In this document: positions 27,627 through 37,596 of the stretch, piece by piece
How the letters are laid out: each line of letters begins with the position of its first letter
How positions within the stretch are numbered: position 1 is the stretch's first letter
Assembly: GCF_010119245.1 (NCBI RefSeq)
Contig: NZ_WNKG01000015.1
Location: 1 to 64,000, forward strand
DNA from: Cyclobacterium salsum
GTDB taxonomy: Bacteria > Bacteroidota > Bacteroidia > Cytophagales > Cyclobacteriaceae
Length of the DNA: 64,000 nt
Direction: 5' to 3'
Translations under genes and position numbers: made by a program
Notes under the pieces: generated by a model
Databases searched by the model: none
The model's input: the letters and a program-made list of their open reading frames with translations, nothing else
Told to the model about the DNA's origin: nothing

Positions 27627-28652
27627 ATGAAGCACCCCTCTTGTTTCCCATTGATCGCCTTGGCAATCTTTCTATTGTTTGCAGGCCGTGTTTTTGCATT
27701 TTCCCCGATAGGGCAACCGGATGAAAGGCAAAATACAGATTCGATTAGGGGCAAGGTCATTATCCTGGATCCCGGTCATGGCGGCACGGCCGCTACGGAT
27801 TCTTACCGCGTGGGGCCTACCGGTGAGCGGGAAGAATGGGTGAATTTGCGGGTTGCTTTGTACCTTAAGGATATGCTGGAAGAAGCGGGAGCAGCGGTTT
27901 TGCTTACCCGGACCGAAGATGTTTTTGTGCCGCTGGAGGAGCGAAGCCAACTGGCCAGAAAAAAGGAAGCAGACCTCTTTATTTCCATTCATCACAATGC
28001 CACCGCAGATCCTTCGGTGAATTTCCCCATTGTCTACTTTCATGGCTCGGCTACCGAAAACATGGGCAGCACACATTTGGGAAAAAAAATAGCCATTTCA
28101 CTGCGTAAGCATTTGTTTAAAGGGAAAGGTCCCTATAGCCTGGTATCTGACTACACCATTTTTTCCAAATCGGGTGCCAGCGTTTTACGGGGCACTTACG
28201 AGATTCCGGCGGTAATTGGCGAGGCTACATTTTTCACCCACCCGAAGGAAGAGCGAAGGTTAAAGCGGGAATCGTACAACCGCAAGGAAGCCCTTGCCTA
28301 TTTTGAAGCGATTTCGGCGTTTTTCTCGGAAATCCCCTTCCCCATTTTGGAAAAACAACAGCCTTTAGAAATTCCTTCTTTTGAAGTGTTTCAGGAAGCA
28401 GAAAGAATGCGCCCGGAAGCCCTGCAATGGAAGGAAAACTTTCAGGAGGCCAAACGCCTGTACGAGACAGGTAGTCCCGAAAATAAGGAGCATGCTCTAA
28501 GCTTACTGGATCTCAGTGTAAAATCGTTTCCCGATTCCTACCTGGCACGGGATTGCCACTTACTTCGCGCCATTATTCTGGAAGAGCAGGGCAAACTGGG
28601 TGAAGCTGCCACGGAATTAAAAAGAGTGCAGGCTTATTACCCTACGAATTAG
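27627..28652 (+). CDS. N-acetylmuramoyl-L-alanine amidase (Amidase_3 type), secreted
   Basis: A 341-residue zinc amidase that cuts the lactyl-peptide bond of peptidoglycan in the periplasm. A signal peptide ends near GRVFAFS. The Amidase_3 core runs from KVIILDPGHGG (first zinc His) through the Glu in GEREEWVNLRVA and LFISIHHNA (second His) to VIGEATFFTHPKEE near residue 200. The C-terminal ~100 residues look helical and TPR-like (ALSLLDLSVKSFPDSYLARDCHLLRAIILEEQGKLGEAATELKRV), which may bind a partner. It overlaps the convergent Hpt gene by 4 bases at the stop codons. Confidence 0.92.
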   Translation: MKHPSCFPLIALAIFLLFAGRVFAFSPIGQPDERQNTDSIRGKVIILDPGHGGTAATDSYRVGPTGEREEWVNLRVALYLKDMLEEAGAAVLLTRTEDVFVPLEERSQLARKKEADLFISIHHNATADPSVNFPIVYFHGSATENMGSTHLGKKIAISLRKHLFKGKGPYSLVSDYTIFSKSGASVLRGTYEIPAVIGEATFFTHPKEERRLKRESYNRKEALAYFEAISAFFSEIPFPILEKQQPLEIPSFEVFQEAERMRPEALQWKENFQEAKRLYETGSPENKEHALSLLDLSVKSFPDSYLARDCHLLRAIILEEQGKLGEAATELKRVQAYYPTN

Positions 28653-29014
28653 GCAGTTCTATTTTTTAGTTCTTCCTCCAGTTGAATCAGCACTGTCTCC
28701 AGGACGGTGTTGGTCTCCATGATTAAGGGAGACAGTTTTTCAGGCTGCGCCTGATTTTCAGCCAGCTCCTCTATTTCCCGAATAATGGGACGGAGGATTT
28801 CAATTTTGAGATTGTCGATACTAGGTTTAATCTGGTGGGCCAGGTTTTTGATTTCGTCAAAGTCTTTTTGATCAAAAGCCGTATTCAGGCCGGATATGGT
28901 GAGTTTTGCTTGTTCGATGAAAAGTTTAATCATTTCGACGATAAAATCGTCACTACCTCCGCTAATCTCCTCCAAATTAATCAAATCGTAGAGTTTTCCC
29001 TGGTTGTTTTCCAT
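28649..29014 (-). CDS. Histidine phosphotransfer (Hpt) domain protein
   Basis: A 121-residue, all-helical stand-alone Hpt protein. The phosphorylated His is in IKNLAHQIKPSIDNL, the usual A-H-x-L/I-K motif of the four-helix bundle, preceded by FIVEMIKLFIEQAKLTISGLNTAF. Such proteins relay phosphate between response-regulator domains in multistep phosphorelays. No histidine kinase or receiver gene lies in the window, so the partners are elsewhere. The start is supported by a promoter just upstream on the minus strand. Confidence 0.85.
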   Translation of the reverse strand: MENNQGKLYDLINLEEISGGSDDFIVEMIKLFIEQAKLTISGLNTAFDQKDFDEIKNLAHQIKPSIDNLKIEILRPIIREIEELAENQAQPEKLSPLIMETNTVLETVLIQLEEELKNRTA

Positions 29015-29038
29015 TATCAGTTAGGTCGAATGTTGCCA

Positions 29039-29069
29039 CAAATATACCATTTGTATTGGTTTTACCGAA
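29039..29069 (-). promoter_or_regulatory. Promoter of the Hpt gene
   Basis: On the minus strand TTCG, a 19-base spacer and TATATTTG fit TTTG-N19-TAnnTTTG with one mismatch in the -33 box. The leader before the ATG at 29014 would be about 20 bases. Confidence 0.55.
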
Positions 29070-29160
29070 TGTCGGAATTTCATCTTTTTCGAGGTTAGGA
29101 AAGAAATTTTGGCTTAAATTGCGGGCGTTAAAAAAAATGTGCACGCTATAATTTTTGTTC

Positions 29161-31422
29161 ATGTCAGATTTGAATCACTATTCAAAGATTGCCAGTGAGT
29201 TAGGTATTCGGGAAAAACAGGTCAGCAGTACGGCAGCTTTGCTGGATGAGGGTGCCACGGTGCCTTTTATTTCCAGGTATCGGAAGGAAGTTACCGGAAC
29301 CCTGGACGAAGTACAGGTTGCGGCTGTCCGGGACAGATTGCAACAACTGAGGGATTTGGAAAAAAGAAAGGAAGCCATCATCAAGTCCATTGAGGAACAA
29401 GGTAAATTGACAGCGGAGCTGACCAAAAAAATCGCCGCAGCGGAAACCATGTCTTTGCTGGAAGATATTTACCTACCCTACAAACCCAAACGAAGAACCA
29501 AAGGGACGGTAGCAAAGGAAAAAGGTCTGGAACCCTTGGCGCAACTCATTTATTCGCAGGAAAATTCATCTCCGGAAGCGGCAGCCAAACCCTATGTGGA
29601 CGATGAAAAGGGAGTTAATTCTACTGAGGAGGCACTACAGGGTGCCCGGGATATTATAGCTGAATGGATCAATGAGGATGCGGAGGTAAGAAAGCAATTG
29701 CGCCACTTGTTTATCGAAGAAGGGAAATTTGTCTCGAAAGTTATACCTGGTAAGGAACAGGAAGCGGTCAAATATACCGATTATTTCGATTGGGAAGAGC
29801 CCATTAAAACGGCTCCATCCCACAGGATATTGGCCATGCGCCGTGGGGAGAAAGAGTTGTTTTTGATGCTGGATACCGGTCCTGAAGAAAACCAAGCCTT
29901 GCTTTTGATTGAAAAAAAGGTGTTGAAGGGAAACAATTCCAGTACTGAGCAGGTAAAAATGGCTGTGAAAGATGGATACAAACGGCTGCTGAAGCCTTCT
30001 ATGGAAACGGAAGTCAGGGTATTTTCCAAAAAGAAGGCGGATGAAGCGGCCATTAGGGTTTTTGCAGAGAACCTAAGACAACTGTTGCTCGCCTCTCCTT
30101 TGGGGGAAAAGGCCGTACTGGCCATTGATCCGGGCTTTCGAACCGGTTGTAAAGTGGTTTGCCTGGGACGACAGGGGCAATTCCTTCAGAACGAAACCAT
30201 TTATCCCAATGAGCCCCAGAAGAAAACCATGGAGTCCGGTGCCCTGGTAAAATACATGGTAGAAAAGCATAACATTGAGGCAATAGCCATTGGAAATGGT
30301 ACGGCAAGCAGGGAAACAGAAGCCTTTATCAACCGTCTGGGCTTGCCCAAAGAGGTACTCGTGGTAATGGTCAATGAGAGTGGTGCTTCTATCTACTCAG
30401 CCTCCGAGGTAGCGCGGGAAGAGTTTCCTGATTTTGACCTTACAGTTCGCGGGGCGGTCTCTATCGGAAGGAGATTGATGGATCCCCTGGCCGAGTTGGT
30501 GAAAATTGATGCCAAATCCATAGGAGTAGGTCAATACCAGCACGATGTGGATCAAAACGCCTTGAAAAATTCGCTGGATGATACGGTTATGAGCTGTGTG
30601 AATGGCGTTGGAGTGGAGGTAAATACGGCTTCAAAGCAATTGCTAACCTATGTGTCCGGACTGGGCCCCTCTTTGGCACAGCATATCGTAGCATACCGCA
30701 ATGAGAACGGTCCGTTTAAAAGCAGGGAAGAAATTAAAAAAGTACCCCGATTGGGAGAAAAGGCGTTTGAACAGGCAGCCGGTTTTCTGCGGATACGGAA
30801 TGGCCTGAATCCACTCGATGGCAGTGCCGTCCATCCCGAACGGTACGGACTGATCAAGCTGATGGCAGATGACATGGGTGTTTCTGTCAGCACGCTACTA
30901 AAAGACGATCAACTTGTCCAAAAAATACCTCTGGAAAAATACGTGGGAGATGAAGTAGGTTTGCCTACACTAAAGGATATTTTGGAGGAACTGGGAAAGC
31001 CCGGCCGTGACCCGAGAAGCAAGTTTGAGGTCTTTCGGTTTGAGGAAGGCATTAATGAAATCAAGGATCTGAAGGTAGGGATGGAACTGCCGGGGATTGT
31101 CACCAACATTACTCAGTTTGGTGCCTTTGTGGATGTAGGCGTGCATCAGGATGGATTGGTACATCTAAGTCAACTTGCGGACCGCTTTATCAAGGACCCC
31201 AATGAAGTGGTGTCTGTGAATCAAAAAGTGAAGGTAACGGTAATGGAGGTGGATATAGCCCGCAAGCGAATTGGGCTTAGTATGAAAGCAGACCCGTTTG
31301 GAAAATCACCCCAGCAGGGAAAGCGAGATAAGCCTTCTGGTAAAAAACGGGCTAACAAGCCCCAGGCGAAAGAAAGTATGGAGGATAAACTTGCCTTATT
31401 GAAACAGAAATTTGGTAAATAG
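29161..31422 (+). CDS. tex: Tex-family RNA-binding transcription accessory protein
   Basis: 753 residues from the ATG at 29161; a TTG two codons upstream is a poorer start. Order of parts: helical N-domain, YqgF-like fold (KAVLAIDPGFRTGCKVVCLG, IAIGNGTASRETE), helix-hairpin-helix region (VSGLGPSLAQHIVAYRNENGPF), and a C-terminal S1 RNA-binding domain (GMELPGIVTNITQFGAFVDVGVHQDGLVHLSQL, residues ~640-710). A Lys-rich tail follows. Tex binds nucleic acid and interacts with transcription and translation; its exact role varies by species. It reads away from the Hpt gene. Confidence 0.95.
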   Translation: MSDLNHYSKIASELGIREKQVSSTAALLDEGATVPFISRYRKEVTGTLDEVQVAAVRDRLQQLRDLEKRKEAIIKSIEEQGKLTAELTKKIAAAETMSLLEDIYLPYKPKRRTKGTVAKEKGLEPLAQLIYSQENSSPEAAAKPYVDDEKGVNSTEEALQGARDIIAEWINEDAEVRKQLRHLFIEEGKFVSKVIPGKEQEAVKYTDYFDWEEPIKTAPSHRILAMRRGEKELFLMLDTGPEENQALLLIEKKVLKGNNSSTEQVKMAVKDGYKRLLKPSMETEVRVFSKKKADEAAIRVFAENLRQLLLASPLGEKAVLAIDPGFRTGCKVVCLGRQGQFLQNETIYPNEPQKKTMESGALVKYMVEKHNIEAIAIGNGTASRETEAFINRLGLPKEVLVVMVNESGASIYSASEVAREEFPDFDLTVRGAVSIGRRLMDPLAELVKIDAKSIGVGQYQHDVDQNALKNSLDDTVMSCVNGVGVEVNTASKQLLTYVSGLGPSLAQHIVAYRNENGPFKSREEIKKVPRLGEKAFEQAAGFLRIRNGLNPLDGSAVHPERYGLIKLMADDMGVSVSTLLKDDQLVQKIPLEKYVGDEVGLPTLKDILEELGKPGRDPRSKFEVFRFEEGINEIKDLKVGMELPGIVTNITQFGAFVDVGVHQDGLVHLSQLADRFIKDPNEVVSVNQKVKVTVMEVDIARKRIGLSMKADPFGKSPQQGKRDKPSGKKRANKPQAKESMEDKLALLKQKFGK

Positions 31423-32255
31423 TTTTTTATGGGTCCAAACACTCGTATAAACGGACTTTTTGGGAAAACCAATGAATTAAACAGGTAACAATCAAATCAG
31501 TCAAAGAATTGGACGTACCGTTACAAAACCAGCCAAATTAGTGCTTATATCTGCGCTAATTTTACTTGAAGTTTGTACCCATGATCGGAATAATCGGATC
31601 ATGGGTATTTTTATTTCCAGCTAACTTTTAATCTGAGTATTGGCCGATTTTCGCTTTGCTGTTAATCAGGGTATTTTTTCAGCGTAATTATGGAACTTAA
31701 TTTTGTTAAATTTTATAATTTCAAAATTTAAATCTAACAGGTATCTCAAAAAATTGATTGAGTTAAAAAATAACAACATATTTATTTTTAATCATAAAAA
31801 TTACAAAAATAGGGTTTATAATAAACCCATTATTTTGATTATATGAAATAATGGCAAATAATAGGATTTAAAAATATCCTAAAATATGAGAATAAGTGAT
31901 TTTAGTTTGTAAATTTAAATCCACTGTAAAAATAAAAAATAAACAAATAAATTATAAAAAATAATAACAATAGTATGTTTTATATAATAAAACAAATAAT
32001 AAAATATAATTAATAAATAATTTTTAATTATTTCGTTTAACCTGGATTTTTGAAAATTAATTCGGTAAATTTTTCTTATTCGAATTCCTGTTTTATATTG
32101 ACAACGAATTTAAAAATGAAGGGTTTAAATTAACCATATAATTCATTTTTTTATTCAAAATCCCGAAATAGCCCTTCTGATACACCCAAAAATCAACCAC
32201 TTGGGACAACCGGACCAAAAACCGGTTTTAATCTTCACTTATAACCATTAACAAC
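31423..32255. other. Long AT-rich intergenic region upstream of susC
   Basis: 833 bases without a recognised gene. A terminator lies at 31576-31613. From about 31690 to 32200 the sequence becomes extremely AT-rich with many A/T runs. TAATTTTG at 31698-31705 matches a -7 element, but it is over 500 bases from susC. The region probably holds the promoter and leader of the SusCD operon and perhaps sites for a regulator not encoded nearby. Confidence 0.6.
31576..31613 (+). terminator. Probable terminator downstream of tex
   Basis: TACCCATGATC (31576-31586) pairs perfectly with GATCATGGGTA (31597-31607) around a 10-base loop and is followed by a T-rich run. It stands about 150 bases beyond the tex stop. 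Confidence 0.65.
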
Positions 32256-35200
32256 ATGATTAAAAAATTTACTCACGCAAAGGAAAGGAGTATCGGTATT
32301 TTTACCCGTCTTTTCCTCGGATTGATGATCCTTACGGGGTCAGTGCTATTTAATCCGCTCGTTGCACAGGAGCGGTCGGTATCTGGAACGGTAATTGACG
32401 AAAATGAGCAGCCTATTCCAGGGGCTAGTGTGCTGGTTAAAGGAACCACCAAAGGAGCAGCCACGGATATCAATGGAGAGTTTTCCCTTTCATTGTCGGG
32501 TTCGGAGGATGTACTGGAAGTTTCCTTTATCGGTTACGATAAAAAGGAGATTAAGGTAGGGAATCAGAGCGAATTGACTATTTCCCTATCGCCAGACGAA
32601 ACGGCTTTATCTGAGGTGGTAGTTACTGCCTTTGGAATGGAACGCGAAAAGAAGGCGCTAGGCTACACTACGCAGGCGGTTGAGGGTAGCCAGATAGCTG
32701 ATGCCCGCCAGCCGAATATTGCCAACAACTTGTCCGGTCGTATTGCCGGCGTTCAGATCAATAGTAATTCCATGCCTGGTAGCGGTTCTCACATCGTTAT
32801 CCGGGGTTCTTCTTCCGTGGCTGGGAACAACCAGCCGCTGGTAGTGCTGGATGGAGTACCCTTAGACCAGACTGCCAGTAGAAGATATGGGGGAGGTTTG
32901 TCTGAAATCAATCCGGACAACATTAAAGAAATAAACGTATTGAAAGGTGCTACCGCTGCGGCGTTATATGGTTCCAGAGCGGCGAATGGCGTGATCATGG
33001 TGACCACCAAGGACGGGTCTGGTAGTAAGGGAATTGGTGTGGAGTTGAACACCAACATGACTTTTGACAGGCCTTTGGTAGAACCTGGTTTACAAAACAT
33101 TTACGGCGGAGGTATCGGGTACAGAACCTGGTACGTGGACGGAAGAAACGGTTTTGATGCCGATGGAATCCGGGGAACTGCCGGTGTAGATGAAAGCTGG
33201 GGTCAGCCGATGGACGGATCACTGGTTCCGCTATGGTACAGTGCTCCCGGCAGAGAGCCGCTTTTACCCCAACCCGATAATTTTCAGCAGTTTTGGGAGA
33301 CCGGCAGAAGCATGACAAATAACGTAGCGGTATCCGGTGCAAATGAATCCGGTAATTTCAGGCTGTCCATGGGAAGGCTGGATCAAACCAGTATCATGTA
33401 CAACAACAATTACTACCGAAATAATTTCAAACTTAACGCTGGTTATAATTTTACAGATAAGTTAAGTTTTACGGTTAGTGCGGAGTATGTAAAGTCCGGA
33501 TCCGACAACCGACGGTATACAGCAAGTTCAGATTTTATTTGGTCGCATCGGCATACTGATTTCGACAAGCTGAAAAATTGGGAGCAGTACTACGATATTC
33601 AGCGAGAGACCTTCCGGCCTGGCGATGACTATCCGTATGCTAACTGGCAGCACGAATATTTTACCAATCCTTATTTTCTACAGGACCGGTACACGAATGC
33701 AAATGAAAAAGACCGGCTCGTGGGAAATATTGCGGCCAATTATAAATTTTCCGATGAGCTTAGCATCATGCTCCGTTCCGGAACCGATTTCTGGTCCGAT
33801 AGCCGGACAAATGTAACTAGTGTAGAAAGAACGAAAAACTTTGTCCGGATTCTGGGAGCCTATACGGATACCCAGATGACCAGTCAGGAAACCAACAGTG
33901 ATATCATCCTGACCTACAACAAAACGTTGGACAACGGCTTTTCCTTGAATTTCCAAGGCGGGGCCATCAACAGAACCAACAATTATCAAACGACTGCTGT
34001 AAATGTCCGGGAACTTACGATCGATGGGTTGTACAACCTGGGCAACTATGCCAGCCCGGTTGTTCCTTCCAGTGAAATCAGGAAGCAGGTAGTAAATAGC
34101 GTGTTTGGTTCTGCGCAGTTTGGTTATGCCAATTCCATCTTTTTGGACGTGACCGGAAGAAATGACTGGTCCAGTACCTTGCCTACTGGCGGTAATTCTT
34201 TCTTCTACCCTTCAGTGGCCCTGAGTGCGGTTTTGACCGATCTGTTTAACGTGCAGAGCAATGTCCTTTCATTTGCCAAGGTCAGAGCTAGTTTGGCGCA
34301 AGTAGGTAACGATGCCGATCCTTACCTTTTGAATCAGGTATTTGCTTCTCAGGGCTTATGGGCAGGGACCACGCCTATGTATGCCGCTTCAGATGAAATC
34401 GCTAACCGAAATTTGAAACCTGAAATTACGACAGGTCAGGAAGTAGGACTTGATTTACGCTTTCTGAATGGACGAATAGGGCTTGACTTTACCTATTACC
34501 ATCAGTCCACTACCAATCAGATTTTGGCAGTAGCCATTTCCCGTGCTTCCGGTTATGAAAGTCAGATTCTTAATGCCGGAGAAATTACCAACCAAGGGGT
34601 AGAATTAATGCTTACAGCCGGAATTCTTCAAAATACCGGGGGGCTTAACTGGGATGTGTCGATGAATTTTGCCCGAAACAGAAACCTGGTAGTAGAACTG
34701 GCTGAGGGCCTTGAAAATTACACGCTTGGAAGTCAGAATAGCTTAACCTCTGAGGCCAGAATTGGTCAGCCCTATGGCACATTGTACGGTAGGAGATACC
34801 AGCGGTCACCGGAGGGAGAAATTGTCTATAGCAACGGATTACCTCAATTAGAAGCTGGAACGTTCCAATTGGGAAATATTCAGCCTGACTGGATTGGTGG
34901 GCTATCCAATACATTTACTTACCGGGGTTTCTCCTTCGGTTCGTTGATCGATGTTCGCATGGGTGGAGACCTGTTTGATGTGGGTACCGGACTGGCTAGA
35001 AAGACAGGCCAATACGTAGAGACGGCTATCGGAAGAGAAGAGGGTGTGATCGGACAAGGTGTAATGAATGTAGGTACAGAAGAAAGCCCTGCTTACGTGC
35101 CCAATGACGTTATCGTTGGAGCGCAGCCTTTCTGGAACGCCCAAAACCCCCGAACATACCACGAAGCAGGCATTTTTGATGGATCATTTGTAAAGTTGAG

Positions 35201-35423
35201 GGAATTGTCCCTAGGCTACAGCCTTCCGCAGACCTTGCTTGCCAATACTTTTCTGGAGAGTGTAAGACTATCCGTGGTGGGCAGAAATTTGGCCATACTA
35301 TTTAGAAACCATCCTCATCTGGACCCTGAATTCGACGGTAAAGGCGGCAATGCCCAGGGATTTGGTTACGGTGAGATGCCTTCCACCCGAAATATCGGAT
35401 TTAACCTGAATGTTAGCTTTTAA
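32256..35423 (+). CDS. SusC/RagA family TonB-linked outer membrane transporter
   Basis: A 1055-residue outer membrane importer. Parts: signal peptide ending NPLVAQ, a carboxypeptidase-regulatory-like domain (RSVSGTVIDENEQPIPGASVLVKGT, residues ~40-120), the plug (LSEVVVTAFGMEREKKALGYTTQ, then IVIRGSSSVAGNNQPLVVLDGVPL and IKEINVLKGATAAALYGSRAANGVIMVTT), and the barrel ending in FNLNVSF with terminal Phe. No extra N-terminal anti-sigma-interacting (STN) domain is visible. It is followed 30 bases later by the SusD-like lid gene. The substrate is unknown and no glycosidase lies in the operon. Confidence 0.95.
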   Translation: MIKKFTHAKERSIGIFTRLFLGLMILTGSVLFNPLVAQERSVSGTVIDENEQPIPGASVLVKGTTKGAATDINGEFSLSLSGSEDVLEVSFIGYDKKEIKVGNQSELTISLSPDETALSEVVVTAFGMEREKKALGYTTQAVEGSQIADARQPNIANNLSGRIAGVQINSNSMPGSGSHIVIRGSSSVAGNNQPLVVLDGVPLDQTASRRYGGGLSEINPDNIKEINVLKGATAAALYGSRAANGVIMVTTKDGSGSKGIGVELNTNMTFDRPLVEPGLQNIYGGGIGYRTWYVDGRNGFDADGIRGTAGVDESWGQPMDGSLVPLWYSAPGREPLLPQPDNFQQFWETGRSMTNNVAVSGANESGNFRLSMGRLDQTSIMYNNNYYRNNFKLNAGYNFTDKLSFTVSAEYVKSGSDNRRYTASSDFIWSHRHTDFDKLKNWEQYYDIQRETFRPGDDYPYANWQHEYFTNPYFLQDRYTNANEKDRLVGNIAANYKFSDELSIMLRSGTDFWSDSRTNVTSVERTKNFVRILGAYTDTQMTSQETNSDIILTYNKTLDNGFSLNFQGGAINRTNNYQTTAVNVRELTIDGLYNLGNYASPVVPSSEIRKQVVNSVFGSAQFGYANSIFLDVTGRNDWSSTLPTGGNSFFYPSVALSAVLTDLFNVQSNVLSFAKVRASLAQVGNDADPYLLNQVFASQGLWAGTTPMYAASDEIANRNLKPEITTGQEVGLDLRFLNGRIGLDFTYYHQSTTNQILAVAISRASGYESQILNAGEITNQGVELMLTAGILQNTGGLNWDVSMNFARNRNLVVELAEGLENYTLGSQNSLTSEARIGQPYGTLYGRRYQRSPEGEIVYSNGLPQLEAGTFQLGNIQPDWIGGLSNTFTYRGFSFGSLIDVRMGGDLFDVGTGLARKTGQYVETAIGREEGVIGQGVMNVGTEESPAYVPNDVIVGAQPFWNAQNPRTYHEAGIFDGSFVKLRELSLGYSLPQTLLANTFLESVRLSVVGRNLAILFRNHPHLDPEFDGKGGNAQGFGYGEMPSTRNIGFNLNVSF

Positions 35424-35453
35424 GTAGATTCCAACTTGCTAAAGATTAAAAAC

Positions 35454-36914
35454 ATGAAAAAATTTAAAATACTACCCTATACCTTATTACTCGGGCTCTT
35501 CCTTATGGCGGGCTCTTGTACAGAGGAATTCGAAGAAATCAATACCGATCCCAACAACCCGGTGACCATATCACCGGCCCTTTTATTACCCAATGCCATT
35601 CAGGTATCGGTGGATCGGTATTGGGGTCACAGCACCCGATTTCAAAGGTTAAACATCGATGCAGCCATGTGCTGGATTCAGCATTTGGCTCGAAATATCT
35701 ACATTAACGCCGAGGGAGATACTTATGAAATTCCGATTACGGTTTCTTCCGGAACATGGGATAATCTCTATAACAGTTCCCTTGTAAATCTGGAGCAAGT
35801 CATTGAACTTTCTGGAGAAGGAGGAGAATTTGAGAATCGAAATTACGAAGGGATTGCCATGGTAATGAAGGCATTTACCTTTTCTTACCTGACCGATGCA
35901 TTTGGTCCCATTCCTTACTCAGAGGCACTTAAAGGAGCCGCAGAGGAGCCAGTTAACTCTCCGAAATACGACTCGATGGAAGAGGTGTATGCAGGTGTAT
36001 TGGCCGACCTTCAGCTCGCCAACGAAAAGCTGTCGGTCAATGGCCCGCTGGTAAATGGAGACATTATGTTTGACGGGGATATTCTGAGATGGAAAAAGTT
36101 TGCCAATTCATTGCGAATTAAACTGGCGAACCGTCAGGCTGTTAAAAAGCCAGCTGAATCCAGGGCTATCATGCAGGAGATTCTTTCTTCTCCCGAAACC
36201 TATCCTATTTTTACAGGAAATGATGATTATGCAGAATTGATCCATGCAAACGTTATCGGGAGCAGAAATAAGATGTTTGATGTATTTTCCACCCGTTCAG
36301 ATTGGAATATCAGTACCACATTGGTGGATAAGTTATTGGAACTGGATGATGATCGTATTTCGGTGTATGCCTTGCCCTTGAGCGATGGATCGTACAAAGG
36401 CTTACCCAATGGATTGACAGATGCGGCAGCATCTACTATTTCCGCATCTACTATCGGACAGAAATTCCTGGATCCGGAAGCTCCCAGTATTTTGATGACC
36501 TATTCAGAGTTGATGTTTATCCTTGCGGAGGCGGCTATAGATGGAGATATTACTGGTGATTACATGGAATATTTCGAAAAAGGAGTGAGTGGTTCGTTTG
36601 CTCAACATGGATTGGAAATGCCTGCCGACTATGTGGGTAGATTGGGTTCGGTTGATAAAGAAACCATCATGACACAAAAGTGGATTGCGCTCTTTGGGCA
36701 GGGAATTGAAGCCTGGACCGAATACAGGAGAACCGGTCTTCCTCAGATGCCTACACCTGATCCAAATGCCATATTTGTAAATGAAGGTGTTTTGCCTACA
36801 CGTATTGAGTACCCGCCATCTGAATATTCGCTGAACATGGATAATCTACAGGGCGGTATCCAAATGCTGGGCGGAGAAGATAATATGCGTAGTGAATTAT
36901 GGTGGAAGGAATAA
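35454..36914 (+). CDS. SusD/RagB family nutrient-binding lipoprotein (SusD-like_2 group)
   Basis: 486 residues from the ATG at 35454; an in-frame TTG at 35436 is less likely. The signal ends in LFLMAGSCTEEF, giving a lipidated Cys. EEINTDPNNPVTISPALLLPNAIQ is the typical entry of the SusD-like_2 group, whose members bind varied ligands and are not tied to polysaccharides. TPR-like helices follow, including FTFSYLTDAFGPIPYSEAL. The protein should sit as a lid on the SusC barrel encoded upstream. Together they import a compound too large for porins. Confidence 0.92.
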   Translation: MKKFKILPYTLLLGLFLMAGSCTEEFEEINTDPNNPVTISPALLLPNAIQVSVDRYWGHSTRFQRLNIDAAMCWIQHLARNIYINAEGDTYEIPITVSSGTWDNLYNSSLVNLEQVIELSGEGGEFENRNYEGIAMVMKAFTFSYLTDAFGPIPYSEALKGAAEEPVNSPKYDSMEEVYAGVLADLQLANEKLSVNGPLVNGDIMFDGDILRWKKFANSLRIKLANRQAVKKPAESRAIMQEILSSPETYPIFTGNDDYAELIHANVIGSRNKMFDVFSTRSDWNISTTLVDKLLELDDDRISVYALPLSDGSYKGLPNGLTDAAASTISASTIGQKFLDPEAPSILMTYSELMFILAEAAIDGDITGDYMEYFEKGVSGSFAQHGLEMPADYVGRLGSVDKETIMTQKWIALFGQGIEAWTEYRRTGLPQMPTPDPNAIFVNEGVLPTRIEYPPSEYSLNMDNLQGGIQMLGGEDNMRSELWWKE

Positions 36915-36982
36915 GGAAATCCGCTCTCTTAATGAAGCAATTTTTGCAAACAGACATTTTCAAATTCAATTGAAATTATACC

Positions 36983-37417
36983 ATGAAAAAATTAATTAAT
37001 AAGTTAGCTATACTAGGGGTAGTGATCGCTGTTTTCTCTTGCGTAGAGGCAGAGGATTTGGCTACTCCAAACGTCGCCGCACCGGTCTTGGTGGTGTTGG
37101 AGGGGAACGAATTTGATGCCGCCACAGGCGTGGCAGTTGCCGGTTCGTTTTACGAATTGGACAAAAGCGGTATTCTCGATCGGAATATAGGTATTGATTC
37201 CATTCCTGTCTCAGGTCTTGAAGTAACAGTTTTTATGGACCAAACCAATGAAATTGGTACGCTCACCACTGATAGCCAGGGTAAAATACTATTTGAGAAT
37301 CCCTGGACCTCGCTTGGTTTATCTGAGCCAAGTTCCGGATCACAAATTCGTCTCGAATTTGCGGGCACTCACAATGATATCGCCTTCCGGAAGTTTCACA
37401 ATGTACGTGTAAGGTAG
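36983..37417 (+). CDS. Small lipoprotein in the SusCD operon, unknown function
   Basis: A 144-residue protein with signal LAILGVVIAVFSC and a lipidation Cys. The mature part looks like a single beta-sandwich domain with LEVTVFMDQTNEIGTLTTDSQGKILFENPW, similar in style to Ig-like or carboxypeptidase-regulatory folds. I do not recognise a named family. It follows the SusD gene by 68 bases, so it is probably an accessory surface lipoprotein of the importer. Genes of this position often bind the same ligand. Confidence 0.7.
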   Translation: MKKLINKLAILGVVIAVFSCVEAEDLATPNVAAPVLVVLEGNEFDAATGVAVAGSFYELDKSGILDRNIGIDSIPVSGLEVTVFMDQTNEIGTLTTDSQGKILFENPWTSLGLSEPSSGSQIRLEFAGTHNDIAFRKFHNVRVR

Positions 37418-37463
37418 TAGTAATAAGATAAGCGAAATCAGAAAGGGACAAGATTCCTTGGGT

Positions 37464-37556
37464 AAGGGATGTTTTGTTTGGAATAATTTTCTCTGCTGCT
37501 AAACTCCGGGTAGAAGTAGAAGATTAGTTCTATGACAAAACATCCCTTTTTATTTC
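37464..37556 (+). terminator. Long-loop hairpin with T tail between lipoprotein and aminotransferase genes
   Basis: AAGGGATGTTTTGT at 37464-37477 and ACAAAACATCCCTT at 37535-37548 are perfect complements, 14 bp, with a 57-base loop, followed by TTTATTT. A long loop is unusual for a terminator. It may end the SusCD transcript or regulate readthrough into the aminotransferase gene. Confidence 0.5.
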
Positions 37557-37596
37557 TATAAAAAACGATTACCACTAACAACCAAATCAAAAAAAG

